Source of the DNA: Anaerolineae bacterium
GTDB taxonomy: Bacteria; Chloroflexota; Anaerolineae; JAADDB01
Reading direction: 5' to 3'
DNA length: 32,365 bases
Assembly (NCBI GenBank): GCA_026983525.1
Contig: JALWHQ010000465.1
Span: 1-32,365 of the forward strand
Shown here: positions 23,698 through 32,149 of the stretch, piece by piece
How positions within the stretch are numbered: the stretch's first letter is position 1
Layout: the number at the start of each line of letters is the position of its first letter
Position numbers and translations under genes: made by a program
Notes under the pieces: generated by a model
The model's input: only the letters and a program-made list of their open reading frames with translations
The model's database searches: none
What the model was told of the DNA's origin: nothing

Positions 23698-25001
23698 AGC
23701 CATTGCGCATCTGTATGTTGAGTGTCCATACGTGTCCCCTGGCCGTCCTTGGGGGCAAGGAGACGGGCGGGATGAATGTCTACGTGCGGGAGGTAGCGCG
23801 CGAACTCGCGCGCCGCGGTCACACCGTGGACGTGTTCACCCGCAACCAGAACCCCGAGGTGCCCACCATCAGCCACGCGCTTGGCCCCCGCGCCCGCGTC
23901 ATCCACGTCACCGCGGGGCCGCCCCACCCTATGCCCAAGGACGCCATCGCCGACCACCTGGAGCAGTTCGTCGCCGAGGTGCTGGTCTACAGCGACGGCC
24001 AGCCCTACGACATCCTCTACGCCCACTACTGGCTTTCGGGTCTGGCAGGACTCCACCTGCGCGCGCTCTGGGGAAGCCCTCTACTACAGATGTTCCACAC
24101 CCTGGGCAGGATGAAGAACAAGATCGCGGCCACGCCCGCGGAACGGGCCTCAGAGCGCCGTATTGCCGCGGAGCACCGTCTCGTGCGCGAGGTCGACCAC
24201 ATTGTGGCGGGCAGCCCGATGGACGAGCAACACCTTGTGGAGGAGTACGGCGCCTCACCTGAGAAGATCACCGTCATCCCTCCAGGTGTGGACGTGCGGC
24301 ACTTTTACCCGCGGCCGCGAGCACAGGCGCGAGCGAACATTGGTCTCGATCCCAACACCTTCGTCATGCTCTTCGTGGGGCGCATCGAACCCCTCAAGGG
24401 CATCGAAACGCTCCTGCGCGCGGTGAAGATCCTCAGTCAGCGCTGCTGCCGCTTGCAGGACATGCAGGTGCTGATCATCGGCGGGGACGCGTCTGTACCG
24501 CCCGAGCAGATGGACGAGGAACTGGCCCGCCTCATGCGGCTGTGCAACGAACTGGGTTTGGACGACTTGGTCACCTTTCTGGGCAAGCAGGGGCAGGATG
24601 TGCTGCCCGACTACTACAGCGCCGCGGACGTGGTCGTGATGCCTTCCCACTATGAGTCCTTTGGTATGGTGGCGCTGGAGGCGATGGCCTGCGGCACGCC
24701 TGTGGTTGCGTCGCGCGTGGGCGGGCTGTTGTTCACGGTCATCGATGGGGTGACGGGGATGCACGCGCGCTCGGGCGACCCCGAATCCCTGGCCGAGAAA
24801 CTCCAATGGCTCATGCTGGATCCCGACCTGCGGGCGCGGCTGGGGCGGCAGGCGTGGCACATGGCCCAGCAATACGCGTGGCCGCGCATCGTCGATCACC
24901 TGGAATTGCTCTTCCAGCACGCGCTGGAAGGGCGGGGTTCCTCGGCCCAGGTGTCTGTGCCCTCCAGCGTCGCCCACGTCATCTCGTATGTCCGACCGTG
25001 A
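23694..25001 (+). CDS. GT4 glycosyltransferase, MshA / sucrose-phosphate-synthase-like
   Basis: A 435-residue GT-B enzyme. The N-terminal MLSVHTCPLAVLGGKETGGMNVYV, with VARELARRGHTVDVFTR, closely follows the MshA pattern (PLA ... GGMNVYV). YDILYAHYWLSGLAGLHL, FHTLGRMKN and VIPPGVDVRHFYP fit the same subgroup. The donor-site E-x7-E motif is intact in HYESFGMVALEAMACGTPVVASRVGG. MshA joins GlcNAc to inositol phosphate in mycothiol synthesis; related enzymes make sucrose phosphate and other glycosyl phosphates. The exact acceptor here is not known. It is translationally coupled to the preceding GNAT gene (ATGA) and followed 10 bases later by a histidine phosphatase, which would suit a phosphorylated glycoside product. 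Confidence 0.9.
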   Translation: MKPLRICMLSVHTCPLAVLGGKETGGMNVYVREVARELARRGHTVDVFTRNQNPEVPTISHALGPRARVIHVTAGPPHPMPKDAIADHLEQFVAEVLVYSDGQPYDILYAHYWLSGLAGLHLRALWGSPLLQMFHTLGRMKNKIAATPAERASERRIAAEHRLVREVDHIVAGSPMDEQHLVEEYGASPEKITVIPPGVDVRHFYPRPRAQARANIGLDPNTFVMLFVGRIEPLKGIETLLRAVKILSQRCCRLQDMQVLIIGGDASVPPEQMDEELARLMRLCNELGLDDLVTFLGKQGQDVLPDYYSAADVVVMPSHYESFGMVALEAMACGTPVVASRVGGLLFTVIDGVTGMHARSGDPESLAEKLQWLMLDPDLRARLGRQAWHMAQQYAWPRIVDHLELLFQHALEGRGSSAQVSVPSSVAHVISYVRP

Positions 25002-25011
25002 GGAAGGCGGG

Positions 25012-25665
25012 ATGAGCGAGCACTCGACCGTGTTGCTCCTCGTGCGCCACGGGGAAACCGACGCCAACGTGGCGGGCACCTGGCAGGGCGCGACGGATCA
25101 CCCCCTGAATGACCGCGGGGTACGACAGGCCCACGCTCTGGCCCAACGCCTCGCCTCCGAAGCCCCTGATATTGTGGCCATCTACACGAGTCCACTGCGC
25201 CGCGCGCACCAAACTGCAACCATCATCGCCCAGGCCCTGGGAGATGTCCCCATCCACGTGGACGCGGGCTTGAGCGAGTACAACCTGGGGGAGTGGGAAG
25301 GGCTGACCTACGAGGAACTGCGGTATGAGAAGCGACTGTGGGAGCGGATGGCCCAGGACCCCCACTGGGCGCCACCAGGCGGGGAGTCCGCATACACCTT
25401 TGCCACGCGCGTGCTCCAGGCCTTTCGCCGCGCGGTCGAATCTCACCCTGGACAGAAAGTGCTGGTGGTGAGTCACGGTGGCGCCATCGCCACCGCGCTG
25501 GCCCTCTTGCTCGAGGATGATGGCACCTTGTGGCGCAAATATCAGATGGCAAACTGCGCCATCAGTGAATTGCACTTTTCGCCTCACCCTACCCTGGTGC
25601 GCTTCAACGACGTTGCCCACCTGGAAGCGGTGGGACACGGCGGGCCGTCCAGAGTGGGGGGATAA
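25012..25665 (+). CDS. Histidine phosphatase family protein (phosphoglycerate-mutase-like)
   Basis: A 217-residue member of the histidine phosphatase clade. The phospho-accepting RHGE is at residues 12-15, followed by GATDHPLNDRGVRQAHALAQRL. The second core (YTSPLRRAHQTATIIA), the acidic residue region LSEYNLGEWEGLTYEEL and the second catalytic His in VVSHGGAIATAL are all present. Family members dephosphorylate small metabolites. GAGGAAGG precedes ATG 25012; an in-frame ATG at 24988 overlaps the glycosyltransferase gene and lacks a site. As the third gene of the operon it may remove the phosphate from the glycosyltransferase product, an inference. It converges on the thioesterase gene with a gap of only 5 bases. 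Confidence 0.92.
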   Translation: MSEHSTVLLLVRHGETDANVAGTWQGATDHPLNDRGVRQAHALAQRLASEAPDIVAIYTSPLRRAHQTATIIAQALGDVPIHVDAGLSEYNLGEWEGLTYEELRYEKRLWERMAQDPHWAPPGGESAYTFATRVLQAFRRAVESHPGQKVLVVSHGGAIATALALLLEDDGTLWRKYQMANCAISELHFSPHPTLVRFNDVAHLEAVGHGGPSRVGG

Positions 25666-25670
25666 CGAAC

Positions 25671-26135
25671 TCAATCGGGCACGACCCGCCACTCCTGCTC
25701 CTCGGGGTCGAAGTCGGAGATTTGCTCCAGGGGAAGTTTGATGTACTTGCCGTAGGCGGACACCGCGACCGTGCCGTCGGGCAGGAGCAGTTCGCCCTCC
25801 CCCTCGAAGATGCGGCGTGTGTCGCGCGTGATGCGTCCAATCACCCGCAATTCCTCGCCCAGGGGCACGGCCTTGTGAAAGCGCAGGCGCAACTCCGCGG
25901 TTACCCCCCACACCGTTTCCCCGTACTTCACCATCAACGCCCGCCCGATGGTTTCGTCGAGAATGGCCGCGGCCACGCCACCGTGAAGCCGTCCTGGGTA
26001 ACCCTGGTGTATCTCCTGGGGAGTGAATTTGGCCATTACCGAGCCATCGTCCAACTCGTAAAAGAAGGCCTTCAGCCCTGCCACGTTCTTCATGCCACAG
26101 ACGAAGCACATCTTGGAGTTGGGTTGCTTGCGCAT
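25671..26135 (-). CDS. PaaI-type hotdog thioesterase
   Basis: A 154-residue hotdog-fold protein. The core GYPGRLHGGVAAAILDETIGRAL carries the HGG motif of PaaI/4HBT thioesterases, followed by TAELRLRFHKAVPLGEEL and GRITRDTRRIFEGEGEL. An N-terminal CFVCG pair (MCFVCGMKN) is common to one branch of these proteins. They hydrolyse acyl-CoA or clear stray aryl-CoA thioesters. ATG 26135 has GGAGGAATG a few bases upstream. It lies 33 bases after a terminator-like hairpin that follows the metallophosphoesterase gene, with no clear promoter of its own, so it may depend on read-through. Confidence 0.88.
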   Translation of the reverse strand: MRKQPNSKMCFVCGMKNVAGLKAFFYELDDGSVMAKFTPQEIHQGYPGRLHGGVAAAILDETIGRALMVKYGETVWGVTAELRLRFHKAVPLGEELRVIGRITRDTRRIFEGEGELLLPDGTVAVSAYGKYIKLPLEQISDFDPEEQEWRVVPD

Positions 26136-26167
26136 GGTTCATTCCTCCGCTGGGGAAGGGTGGCACA

Positions 26168-26204
26168 TAAAAGCGGGGGTGGTATGTGGAGGCCACCACC
26201 CCCG
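26168..26204 (-). terminator. Rho-independent terminator after the metallophosphoesterase gene
   Basis: On the minus strand a 10-bp GC-rich stem (CGGGGGTGGT with ACCACCCCCG; arms 26204-26195 and 26083+100 to 26174, i.e. 26183-26174) encloses an 11-base loop and is followed by CTTTTATG. The T-run is short, so termination may be partial. Confidence 0.6.
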
Positions 26205-26242
26205 AACGTACAGCGTACACGGGCACCCAAGTGTTGGCAAGA

Positions 26243-27034
26243 TTAGGCGTGCACAGGTTCGGGCAGGCGCTCGAAGGTCACTTTATCCGTGTGGGTGTCC
26301 AGGATAGCGTAGTGCCCGTCGTACAGGGGACCAGGATTGATGACCAGCGTAGTGCCGATCATGGTCGTGCCCTGTCCCTCGCGGGCCATACCCACGACGG
26401 CATAGCGCGGCCGATACGTCTTGATCAGCTCATCCACCACGTGTTTGCCCACGTTGCGCCCGTGGTCGCGATCCACAGGATCCCGTCGCGGCGGCGTGTG
26501 GTAGACGAAGAAGGGTGTCTGTTTCACGTGCCGCAGGAATTCGAAAGCAAACAGAGCCTCCCAATCGGGGTACATCAACACCAGCCGATTCTCCCGTTCG
26601 CCCGTGGACGTAATGGCGCCCCCAAACCCTGTGATGGCCAGGTTCTCGCTGGGCATGGGCACGAAGGAGCGATGCACCATGTGAACGTCGGGGGCCACTA
26701 CTTCGTGATTCAAGGCTGCCTGCAGGAACAAACGTTCAGGAGCATCCAGATACCCAGGCACCACAAACACGGGCACACCGAGGGTTCCCAGTTGATCGAA
26801 GAAGGCTTCGTACTCGGCGACGGCCTTGTCCTCCAGTTCCTTCAGCAGCACGTCATCGATATCGGGCCCTGTGCCCGTTTCCAGGGCCTTCTCGAAGGCG
26901 TGTACTCGCTCGTCCTCGCCGATGACGTTTCCCGCAAAGATGACCGCGTGAATGCCGTTCTTTTCCACGACCTCACGCACTTGCGGAATGCGTTCCACCG
27001 CGCCCCTCAGGTCGGACAAGAGGAGAACCCTCAT
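26243..27034 (-). CDS. Metallophosphoesterase-fold protein with degenerate metal motifs
   Basis: A 263-residue protein with the calcineurin-like layout, but most metal ligands are changed. SDLRG (7-11) replaces SDxHG, GN (35-36) stands where GD is normal, PGYLD (93-97) replaces GNHD/E, and GMARE (215-219) stands in the place of GHTH. One His remains in VYHTPP (179). As I recall, the Thermus thermophilus TT1561-type branch (Metallophos_3) has similar losses, so this is probably a member of that branch rather than a decayed copy. Activity cannot be assumed. A strong AAGGAGGTGG precedes ATG 27034. It is followed by a terminator-like hairpin. Confidence 0.78.
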   Translation of the reverse strand: MRVLLLSDLRGAVERIPQVREVVEKNGIHAVIFAGNVIGEDERVHAFEKALETGTGPDIDDVLLKELEDKAVAEYEAFFDQLGTLGVPVFVVPGYLDAPERLFLQAALNHEVVAPDVHMVHRSFVPMPSENLAITGFGGAITSTGERENRLVLMYPDWEALFAFEFLRHVKQTPFFVYHTPPRRDPVDRDHGRNVGKHVVDELIKTYRPRYAVVGMAREGQGTTMIGTTLVINPGPLYDGHYAILDTHTDKVTFERLPEPVHA

Positions 27035-27210
27035 GGTTCCACCTCCTTTCCACTTCGCTCTAACTTATTGATGATCCTCTTCTCCGAACAACCATTTTAG
27101 GCCGCGTGCATTAGATTTATGTAAGGTTTCTGTGAGAGAAATGCAAGAGGGATGAGGCTCCCATTGGCTGGGGATGTAAACAGAAGGGATTCACCTTTGG
27201 TCGCGGTAAC

Positions 27211-27279
27211 CATGGACGATAGACGATGGACAATGGATGACACACTACTTCGATTGTCCATTGTCTATCGTCCATCGTC
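27211..27279. repeat. Heptad array 4, GATGGAC type, inverted arms
   Basis: Left arm 27211-27238 has units CATGGAC, GATAGAC, GATGGAC, AATGGAT; right arm 27252-27279 has their reverse-complement kind (GATTGTC, CATTGTC, TATCGTC, CATCGTC). A 13-base spacer parts them. The TGA stop of the iron alcohol dehydrogenase gene (27280-27278) overlaps the last unit. The remaining gap to 27034 holds only an AT-rich stretch with no convincing promoter. Confidence 0.8.
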
Positions 27280-28444
27280 AAAAGTCCACAGGTCGGCCCG
27301 TGTACGCGTGGCGGAAGAGGCGCGCGAGTTCGTCGCGCGTGGGAATGCGCCGCGAGGTCACAATGGTGGAATCCGCTTCAGCCAGGTCGCACAGACGTTC
27401 TAAGTGCTCTTCGAAATCCTGACGCGAGACGCCCGCCTCTTGCAGGGAGGTGGGTTCCTCGATGCGGCGGGCCAGGTCGCGAACGGCTTCGGCCAGCGCC
27501 TTGCCCGCTTTTTCCTCGCTCTCGGCAGGCAGCCCCAGGAACGCGGCCAGATCGCGGTAGCGGCCAACGCCCCCGTTCGCAGTGTACTCGATGGTGTAGG
27601 GGAGGAACAGGCCCACCACGCGGCCGTGGTGCAGGTGAAACACCGCGCCCGCGCTGTGGCCCATGGCATGGGCGAGCGCGGCCATGCTGTTACCGAACCC
27701 CAGGCCCGCGATGGTCGCGGCGTTGGCCATCTTCTCCCGCGCCTCAGGGTCGTCCGCGCCGTGCTCGACCGCGCGCGGCAGGTACTCGAAGACCAGCCGC
27801 GCGGCCTGCAGGCACAGCCCATCGGTAAAGTCGTTGGCCCAGGTGCTGCTGTACCCCTCGACCGCGTGGGTGAGCACATCCATGCCTGTGGCCGCGGTCA
27901 GGTCATGGGGCAGGTGCAGGGTGAAGGCAGGGTCGACGATGGCGATGTCGGCCACAGCCTCGCGCGTGCCCAGCCCTAACTTGCGCCCCTCTTCCCGATC
28001 CGTGAGCACGATGGCCCAGGTGACTTCCGCGCCCGTGCCCGCGGTGGTGGGGATACAGATGAGGCGGGCTTTCTTGCGCAGGCCCAGTCGCTCCAGGGGG
28101 CTGATGGCGTCGGGCTCCATGTCGGGGCGCTCGTAGAGAATCCACATGGCCTTGGCCGCGTCCATGCACGAGCCCCCACCCAGCCCGATGATCCAGTCGG
28201 GCTCGTAGGCGCGCATGGCCTCCGCACCACGGCGCACCGTCTGCAAGGAGGGCTCGGGTTCCACCCCCGCGAACACCTGGCTTTCTATGCCCGCCTGCTT
28301 CAGGCGCTTTTGCACGTCCTCGGCGAAGCCCAGGCGGACGATGTTCTCATCGGTGACGATGAACGCGCGCCGCCCTTCCAGTTCCTCCAGGTACGAAAGC
28401 GCATCCTCGCCGAAGATGATTTCGGGTGAGTTGAAGAACCACAT
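27278..28444 (-). CDS. Iron-containing alcohol dehydrogenase
   Basis: A 388-residue group III alcohol dehydrogenase. The NAD-binding part includes IIGLGGGSCMDAAKAMW and IPTTAGTGAEVT. The iron ligands fall in ATGMDVLTHAVEGY (Asp and His), LAHAMGHSAGA (His) and FHLHHGRVVGLFLP (His). These enzymes interconvert aldehydes or ketones and alcohols, often as fermentation end steps (butanol, 1,3-propanediol or 4-hydroxybutyrate type). ATG 28444 begins MWFFNSPEIIFGEDA, a typical start, with AGGAG about 8 bases upstream directly next to heptad array 5. Its neighbourhood includes an acyl-CoA transferase family gene, consistent with acyl-CoA/aldehyde metabolism. The stop codon lies in heptad array 4. Confidence 0.94.
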   Translation of the reverse strand: MWFFNSPEIIFGEDALSYLEELEGRRAFIVTDENIVRLGFAEDVQKRLKQAGIESQVFAGVEPEPSLQTVRRGAEAMRAYEPDWIIGLGGGSCMDAAKAMWILYERPDMEPDAISPLERLGLRKKARLICIPTTAGTGAEVTWAIVLTDREEGRKLGLGTREAVADIAIVDPAFTLHLPHDLTAATGMDVLTHAVEGYSSTWANDFTDGLCLQAARLVFEYLPRAVEHGADDPEAREKMANAATIAGLGFGNSMAALAHAMGHSAGAVFHLHHGRVVGLFLPYTIEYTANGGVGRYRDLAAFLGLPAESEEKAGKALAEAVRDLARRIEEPTSLQEAGVSRQDFEEHLERLCDLAEADSTIVTSRRIPTRDELARLFRHAYTGRPVDF

Positions 28445-28457
28445 GGTGGGCTCCTGG

Positions 28458-28547
28458 GTATCGGGTATCGGGTATCGGGTATTGGAACGGCCAACCGTTG
28501 GTAATCAAGTATTCCATCGCCAATACCCGATACCTACTACCCAATCC
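28458..28547. repeat. Heptad array 5, GTATCGG type, inverted arms
   Basis: Left arm 28458-28485 has GTATCGG three times and GTATTGG; right arm 28520-28547 has CCAATAC, CCGATAC and two diverged units. The 15 bases 28471-28485 and 28520-28534 are perfect reverse complements, so a stable hairpin is possible. It lies 60 bases after the SCP2 gene stop and 13 before the alcohol dehydrogenase ATG. Confidence 0.8.
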
Positions 28548-28607
28548 CTGCGGTCGACGTGTGGTATGAGTGAGTTTCGAAATACTCCCAATGAGCGAAA
28601 AGTGTGT

Positions 28608-29030
28608 TTATGCCTCTGGAAACTCCGTCGGCACCATGGTGCAACAGCGCACCAGTTCGTTGGCGGCCTTCACCGAGCGCATGATTTTCATCAGGTTGCC
28701 CTTAAGTTTGAGTTTGCGCGTCATCATCGCCTGGATGGGATCCAGTTGCGCGGTGACGACCTGTTTCCACACTTTGTACGGCGCGGTGATGACGAACTCG
28801 GGCTGTTTGTGTTCGTCGGGGTTCTCCACAATGTACGCGTTGCGGCACTCGCCGTGCCACAGGTCCATGTAGAGGACGACGGGCTCCTTCAACGTGGTCG
28901 TCTCATCGGGCTCCACGATGAAGAAGAAATCCCCCTCCCACGTCTTGGCCGCGCTGCGGTAGTCCTCACTGTTGTTGAGCACATCCTTCAGCGCGTTCAC
29001 CCATTCGGCGGATGGGAATACATAGGCCAT
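28608..29030 (-). CDS. Stand-alone SCP2 (sterol carrier) domain protein
   Basis: A 140-residue protein made of one SCP2-like domain: AEWVNALKDVLNNSEDYRSAAKTWEGDFFFIVEPD, VLYMDLWHGECRNAYI, then PEFVITAPYKVWKQVV and DPIQAMMTRKLKLKGNL near the C-terminus. The fold binds lipids or acyl-CoA in a hydrophobic tunnel. Bacterial single-domain versions are of unclear role. ATG 29030 has GGGGAGGA upstream. It lies between gatB and the iron alcohol dehydrogenase gene with heptad arrays on both sides. A distant SCP2-like domain is also fused to the E1 dehydrogenase at 18192, so this genome uses the fold in at least two ways. Confidence 0.82.
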   Translation of the reverse strand: MAYVFPSAEWVNALKDVLNNSEDYRSAAKTWEGDFFFIVEPDETTTLKEPVVLYMDLWHGECRNAYIVENPDEHKQPEFVITAPYKVWKQVVTAQLDPIQAMMTRKLKLKGNLMKIMRSVKAANELVRCCTMVPTEFPEA

Positions 29031-29053
29031 GGTGAATCCTCCCCACAGTCTCT

Positions 29054-29157
29054 AATACCCAATACCTGATACCTGATACCTGATACCTGATACCCAACAA
29101 GGGTATGTAGTCTATCGAATACTGGGTATCAGGTATTGGGTATCGGATATCAGGTAT
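29054..29157. repeat. Heptad array 6, GATACCT type, inverted arms
   Basis: Left arm 29054-29095: six units of AATACCC, AATACCT and GATACCT/C kind. Right arm 29116-29157: six units of the opposite sense (TGGGTAT, CAGGTAT, CGGATAT). About 20 bases separate them. The arms can pair over roughly 35-40 bp. The gatB TGA stop (29152-29150) lies in the outermost right units, and the SCP2 gene starts 23 bases beyond the left arm. Confidence 0.88.
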
Positions 29158-30586
29158 TGAGCCGTTCCTCAAGCAACTTCCTCACCACCGCGGGGTTGGC
29201 CTTGCCGCGGGTGGCTTTCATGACCTGACCCACGAACCAGCCGAAGAGGCCCTTCTTGCCCTCGCGGTAGCGGCGCACTTCGTCAGGGTTGTCGGCGATG
29301 ACTTGTTCGACGATGGCGACAAGCGCGTCCTCGTCGCTGACCTGGGCCAGCCCCTTCTCGTCCACGATGGCCTGGGCCGACTTCCCCGTCTCGAACATTT
29401 CTTGCAGGACGGACTTGGCCGTGTTGCGGTTGATGGTGCCTTTATCCACCAGGCGCAGGAGTTCGGCCAGGCCCTCGGGGGTGACGCGCATGGCCGAGAT
29501 GGGGATGTTGGCTTCGTTCAGGTGGCGGAAGACTTCGCCCGTGAGCCAGTTGTACACCTCGCGCGCGTTGCCATACGCCCTGACCGCGGCCTCATACCAG
29601 TCGGCCACCTCCTTGTCCTCCACCACGATGCCCGCCTCCTTGCGGGAAAGCCCGTACTCGCGACCGAAGCGTTCAATCTTGGCATCGGGGAGTTCGGGCA
29701 GGGTGGCGCGCAGTTCCTCCACCCACTCGCGCGGGATCTCCAGCGGGAGCAGGTCGGGCTCGGGGAAGTAGCGGTAGTCGTGCGCGTACTCCTTGCTGCG
29801 CTGGACAAAAGTGCGCCCGCGCGCGGCATCCCAGCCCAGGGTCACCTGCTCAATGGTGCCGCCGCTTTCCAGCACCTCGATCTGGCGCTGGACTTCGTAA
29901 GCAATGGCATCGCGCACGGCCTTGAAGGAGTTCAGGTTTTTGATTTCCACCTTGGTGCCGAATTCCTTCTGGCCCTTGGGACGGATGGACAGGTTGGCCT
30001 CGCAGCGCATGGCCCCCTTTTCCATGTCCGCGGTGCTCACGCCCAGGTAGCGCAGGATGGTGCGCAATTTCGTCAGGTAGCGGTGGGCCTCCTCCGCGCT
30101 GCGGATGTCCGCCTCGGTGACGATTTCCAGCAGGGGGACGCCGGCGCGGTTCAGGTCGACCAGGCTGTGTCCGTTGACGTGGACGAGTTTGCCCGTGTCC
30201 TCTTCCAGGTGGGCGCGGCGAATACGGATGCGCTTGGGTTGGCCGTCATCCCCCTCGATTTCCACCCACCCGTTGTAAGTGAGTGGCAATTCATACTGGG
30301 AAATTTGGTAGCCCTTGGGCAGGTCGGGGTAGAAGTAGTTCTTGCGGGCAAAGACGGAGAACTCCGCGATTTCGCAGTTCAGGGCCAAGCCCGTGCGGAT
30401 GGTGGCCTCGACCGCGGCTTTGTTGATCACGGGGAGCGCGCCTGGCAGGGCCATGCACACGGGACACACGTGGGTGTTTGGGGGCGCGTCCGCGTAATCC
30501 GCGCTACACCCACAAAACATCTTCGACTTGGTCAGTAATTGCGCATGGACTTCCATGCCGATGATCACTTCATACTCGCGAGTCAT
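29150..30586 (-). CDS. gatB: Aspartyl/glutamyl-tRNA amidotransferase subunit B
   Basis: A 478-residue GatB. It starts [17 protein letters not shown], the family signature. Zinc cysteines C25, C27, C41 and C44 are all present (FCGCS and VCPVC). [24 protein letters not shown] and [21 protein letters not shown] follow, and EVEIKNLNS-like [17 protein letters not shown] forms the cradle. The C-terminal YqeY-like tail domain ends [21 protein letters not shown]. With GatA and GatC it turns Glu-tRNA(Gln) into Gln-tRNA(Gln) and, where needed, Asp-tRNA(Asn) into Asn-tRNA(Asn). gatA and gatC are not adjacent here. GAGGT precedes ATG 30586. The last three residues and the TGA stop are written in heptad array 6. 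Confidence 0.97.
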   Translation of the reverse strand: MTREYEVIIGMEVHAQLLTKSKMFCGCSADYADAPPNTHVCPVCMALPGALPVINKAAVEATIRTGLALNCEIAEFSVFARKNYFYPDLPKGYQISQYELPLTYNGWVEIEGDDGQPKRIRIRRAHLEEDTGKLVHVNGHSLVDLNRAGVPLLEIVTEADIRSAEEAHRYLTKLRTILRYLGVSTADMEKGAMRCEANLSIRPKGQKEFGTKVEIKNLNSFKAVRDAIAYEVQRQIEVLESGGTIEQVTLGWDAARGRTFVQRSKEYAHDYRYFPEPDLLPLEIPREWVEELRATLPELPDAKIERFGREYGLSRKEAGIVVEDKEVADWYEAAVRAYGNAREVYNWLTGEVFRHLNEANIPISAMRVTPEGLAELLRLVDKGTINRNTAKSVLQEMFETGKSAQAIVDEKGLAQVSDEDALVAIVEQVIADNPDEVRRYREGKKGLFGWFVGQVMKATRGKANPAVVRKLLEERLNT

Positions 30587-30620
30587 GAGAGACCTCGGTA
30601 AGGGTAAGTTCTCGCACTTA

Positions 30621-30765
<145 letters not shown>

Positions 30766-30767
<2 letters not shown>

Positions 30768-32070
30768 ATATGTATCCTAACCGCCTTGCTTCCTTCCGCA
30801 AGTCCTCGCGAAAGTCGGGATGGGCGATGTTGATCAGCGCCTCCACACGCTGGCGGATGGTCTTGCCGTGCAGGTAGGCCACGCCGTACTCGGTGACCAC
30901 GTAGTGGACGTCGTTGCGGGTGGTCGTCACGCCCGCGCCCGGCTTGAGGGTGGCGACGATGCGGGAGATGGTGCCTCCCTTGGCCGTGGAGGGCAGGGCG
31001 ATGATGGGCTTGCCCCCCTTGCTGCGTGCGGCCCCGCGAATGAAGTCCACCTGGCCACCCACGCCGCTGTAGAAGCGGTGGCCGATGGAGTCCGCGCACA
31101 CCTGGCCCGTCAAATCCACCTCGATGGCCGAGTTGATGGCTATCATGTTGTCGTTCTGGGCGATGATGAAGGGGTCGTTCACATAGTCAGTGGGGTGGAA
31201 TTCCACCATCGCGTTGTTGTCCACGAAGTCGTACAGGCGCTGTGAGCCCAGCACAAAGCCGACGACGATCTTCCCCCGATGGATGGTTTTGCGCTCGTTG
31301 GTGATGACGCCCGCCTCGACGAGTTCCACCACACCGTCGGAGAACATTTCCGTGTGGATGCCCAGGTCTTTCTTGTCGCGCAGGTAGAGGAGCACTGCGT
31401 CAGGGATGCCGCCGATGCCCAGTTGCAGCGTGGCGCCATCGGGGATAAGGTCGGCAATGTGTTCGGCTATGCGCATTTGCACGTCGCCTGGACTCCCCTG
31501 GGGGAGTTCGGGGAGGTGGTAGGAGACAGGGACAAAATGGTGGATTTTCGAGACGTGGATGAAGGAATCGCCCAGGGAGCGGGGCATTTTGTCGTTCACT
31601 TCGGCGATGACGATTTTGGCCGATTCAGCCGCGGGCTTGGTGATGCCGACCTCGATCCCAAAGGAGCAGAAGCCATGTTCGTCAGGTGGGGAAACATGGA
31701 CAAGGGCTACGTCTATGGGCAATTCACCTGAGCGGAAGAGCCCGGGAATTTCGCTTAGGAAGATAGGGGTGAAATCCGCGCGCCCCTCGTGGACGGCCTT
31801 ACGCACGTTAGCGCTGATGAAGAGGGTGTTCACACGCAGTTTGCCCTCCAGGTCGGGACTGACGTAATCCGCGTCTCCCACGGTGAGCACCTGAACGATT
31901 TCCACGTTCTCGACTTCCCCCGCGCGAGCACGCTTCACCAGTGCCTTAAGGATGGTTTGGGGGACGGAGCAATTCCCCGTGAGGAAGACGCGCTGTCCCG
32001 ACTGGATGACCCGCACCGCCTCCTCGGCGGTGGTCATGCGCTCGTGGTAGATGCGTTCCCAATAAGCCAT
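30766..32070 (-). CDS. Acetyl-CoA hydrolase/transferase family protein (4-hydroxybutyrate CoA-transferase-like)
   Basis: A 434-residue family I CoA-transferase of the acetyl-CoA hydrolase/transferase type. LALVHVSPPDEHGFCSFGIEV-like sequence (VALVHVSPPDEHGFCSFG) marks the N-terminal half. TLQLGIGGIPDAVLLYL is the conserved glycine-rich loop. The C-terminal half has VGGQVDFIRGAARSKGGKPIIALPS and the TEYGVAYLHGKTIRQR stretch, whose Glu lies in a conserved position; the catalytic Glu in this family forms a glutamyl-CoA thioester. Such enzymes move CoA between acetate and acids such as 4-hydroxybutyrate, butyrate or succinate. ATG 32070 with AGGAGA upstream is preferred over ATG 32097, which lies in heptad array 8. 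Confidence 0.93.
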
Positions 32071-32090
32071 GAGGTCTCCTGGTTCTAGGT

Positions 32091-32149
32091 CATGCACGAT
32101 AGACCATGGACGGTGGCATTCAATCGTCTATCGTCCATCGTCTATGGTC
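32091..32149. repeat. Heptad array 8, GATAGAC/GATGGAC type, inverted arms
   Basis: Left arm 32091-32111 has CATGCAC, GATAGAC, CATGGAC; right arm 32122-32149 has AATCGTC, TATCGTC, CATCGTC, TATGGTC. The unit family is the same as in array 4, about 4.9 kb away. The stop codon and last residues of ald lie in the right arm. Confidence 0.8.

Noticed and set aside
26520-26535. Partial parS string in the metallophosphoesterase gene
   Set aside because: 13 of 16 bases match and it is coding (RHVKQT); not called as a site on its own.
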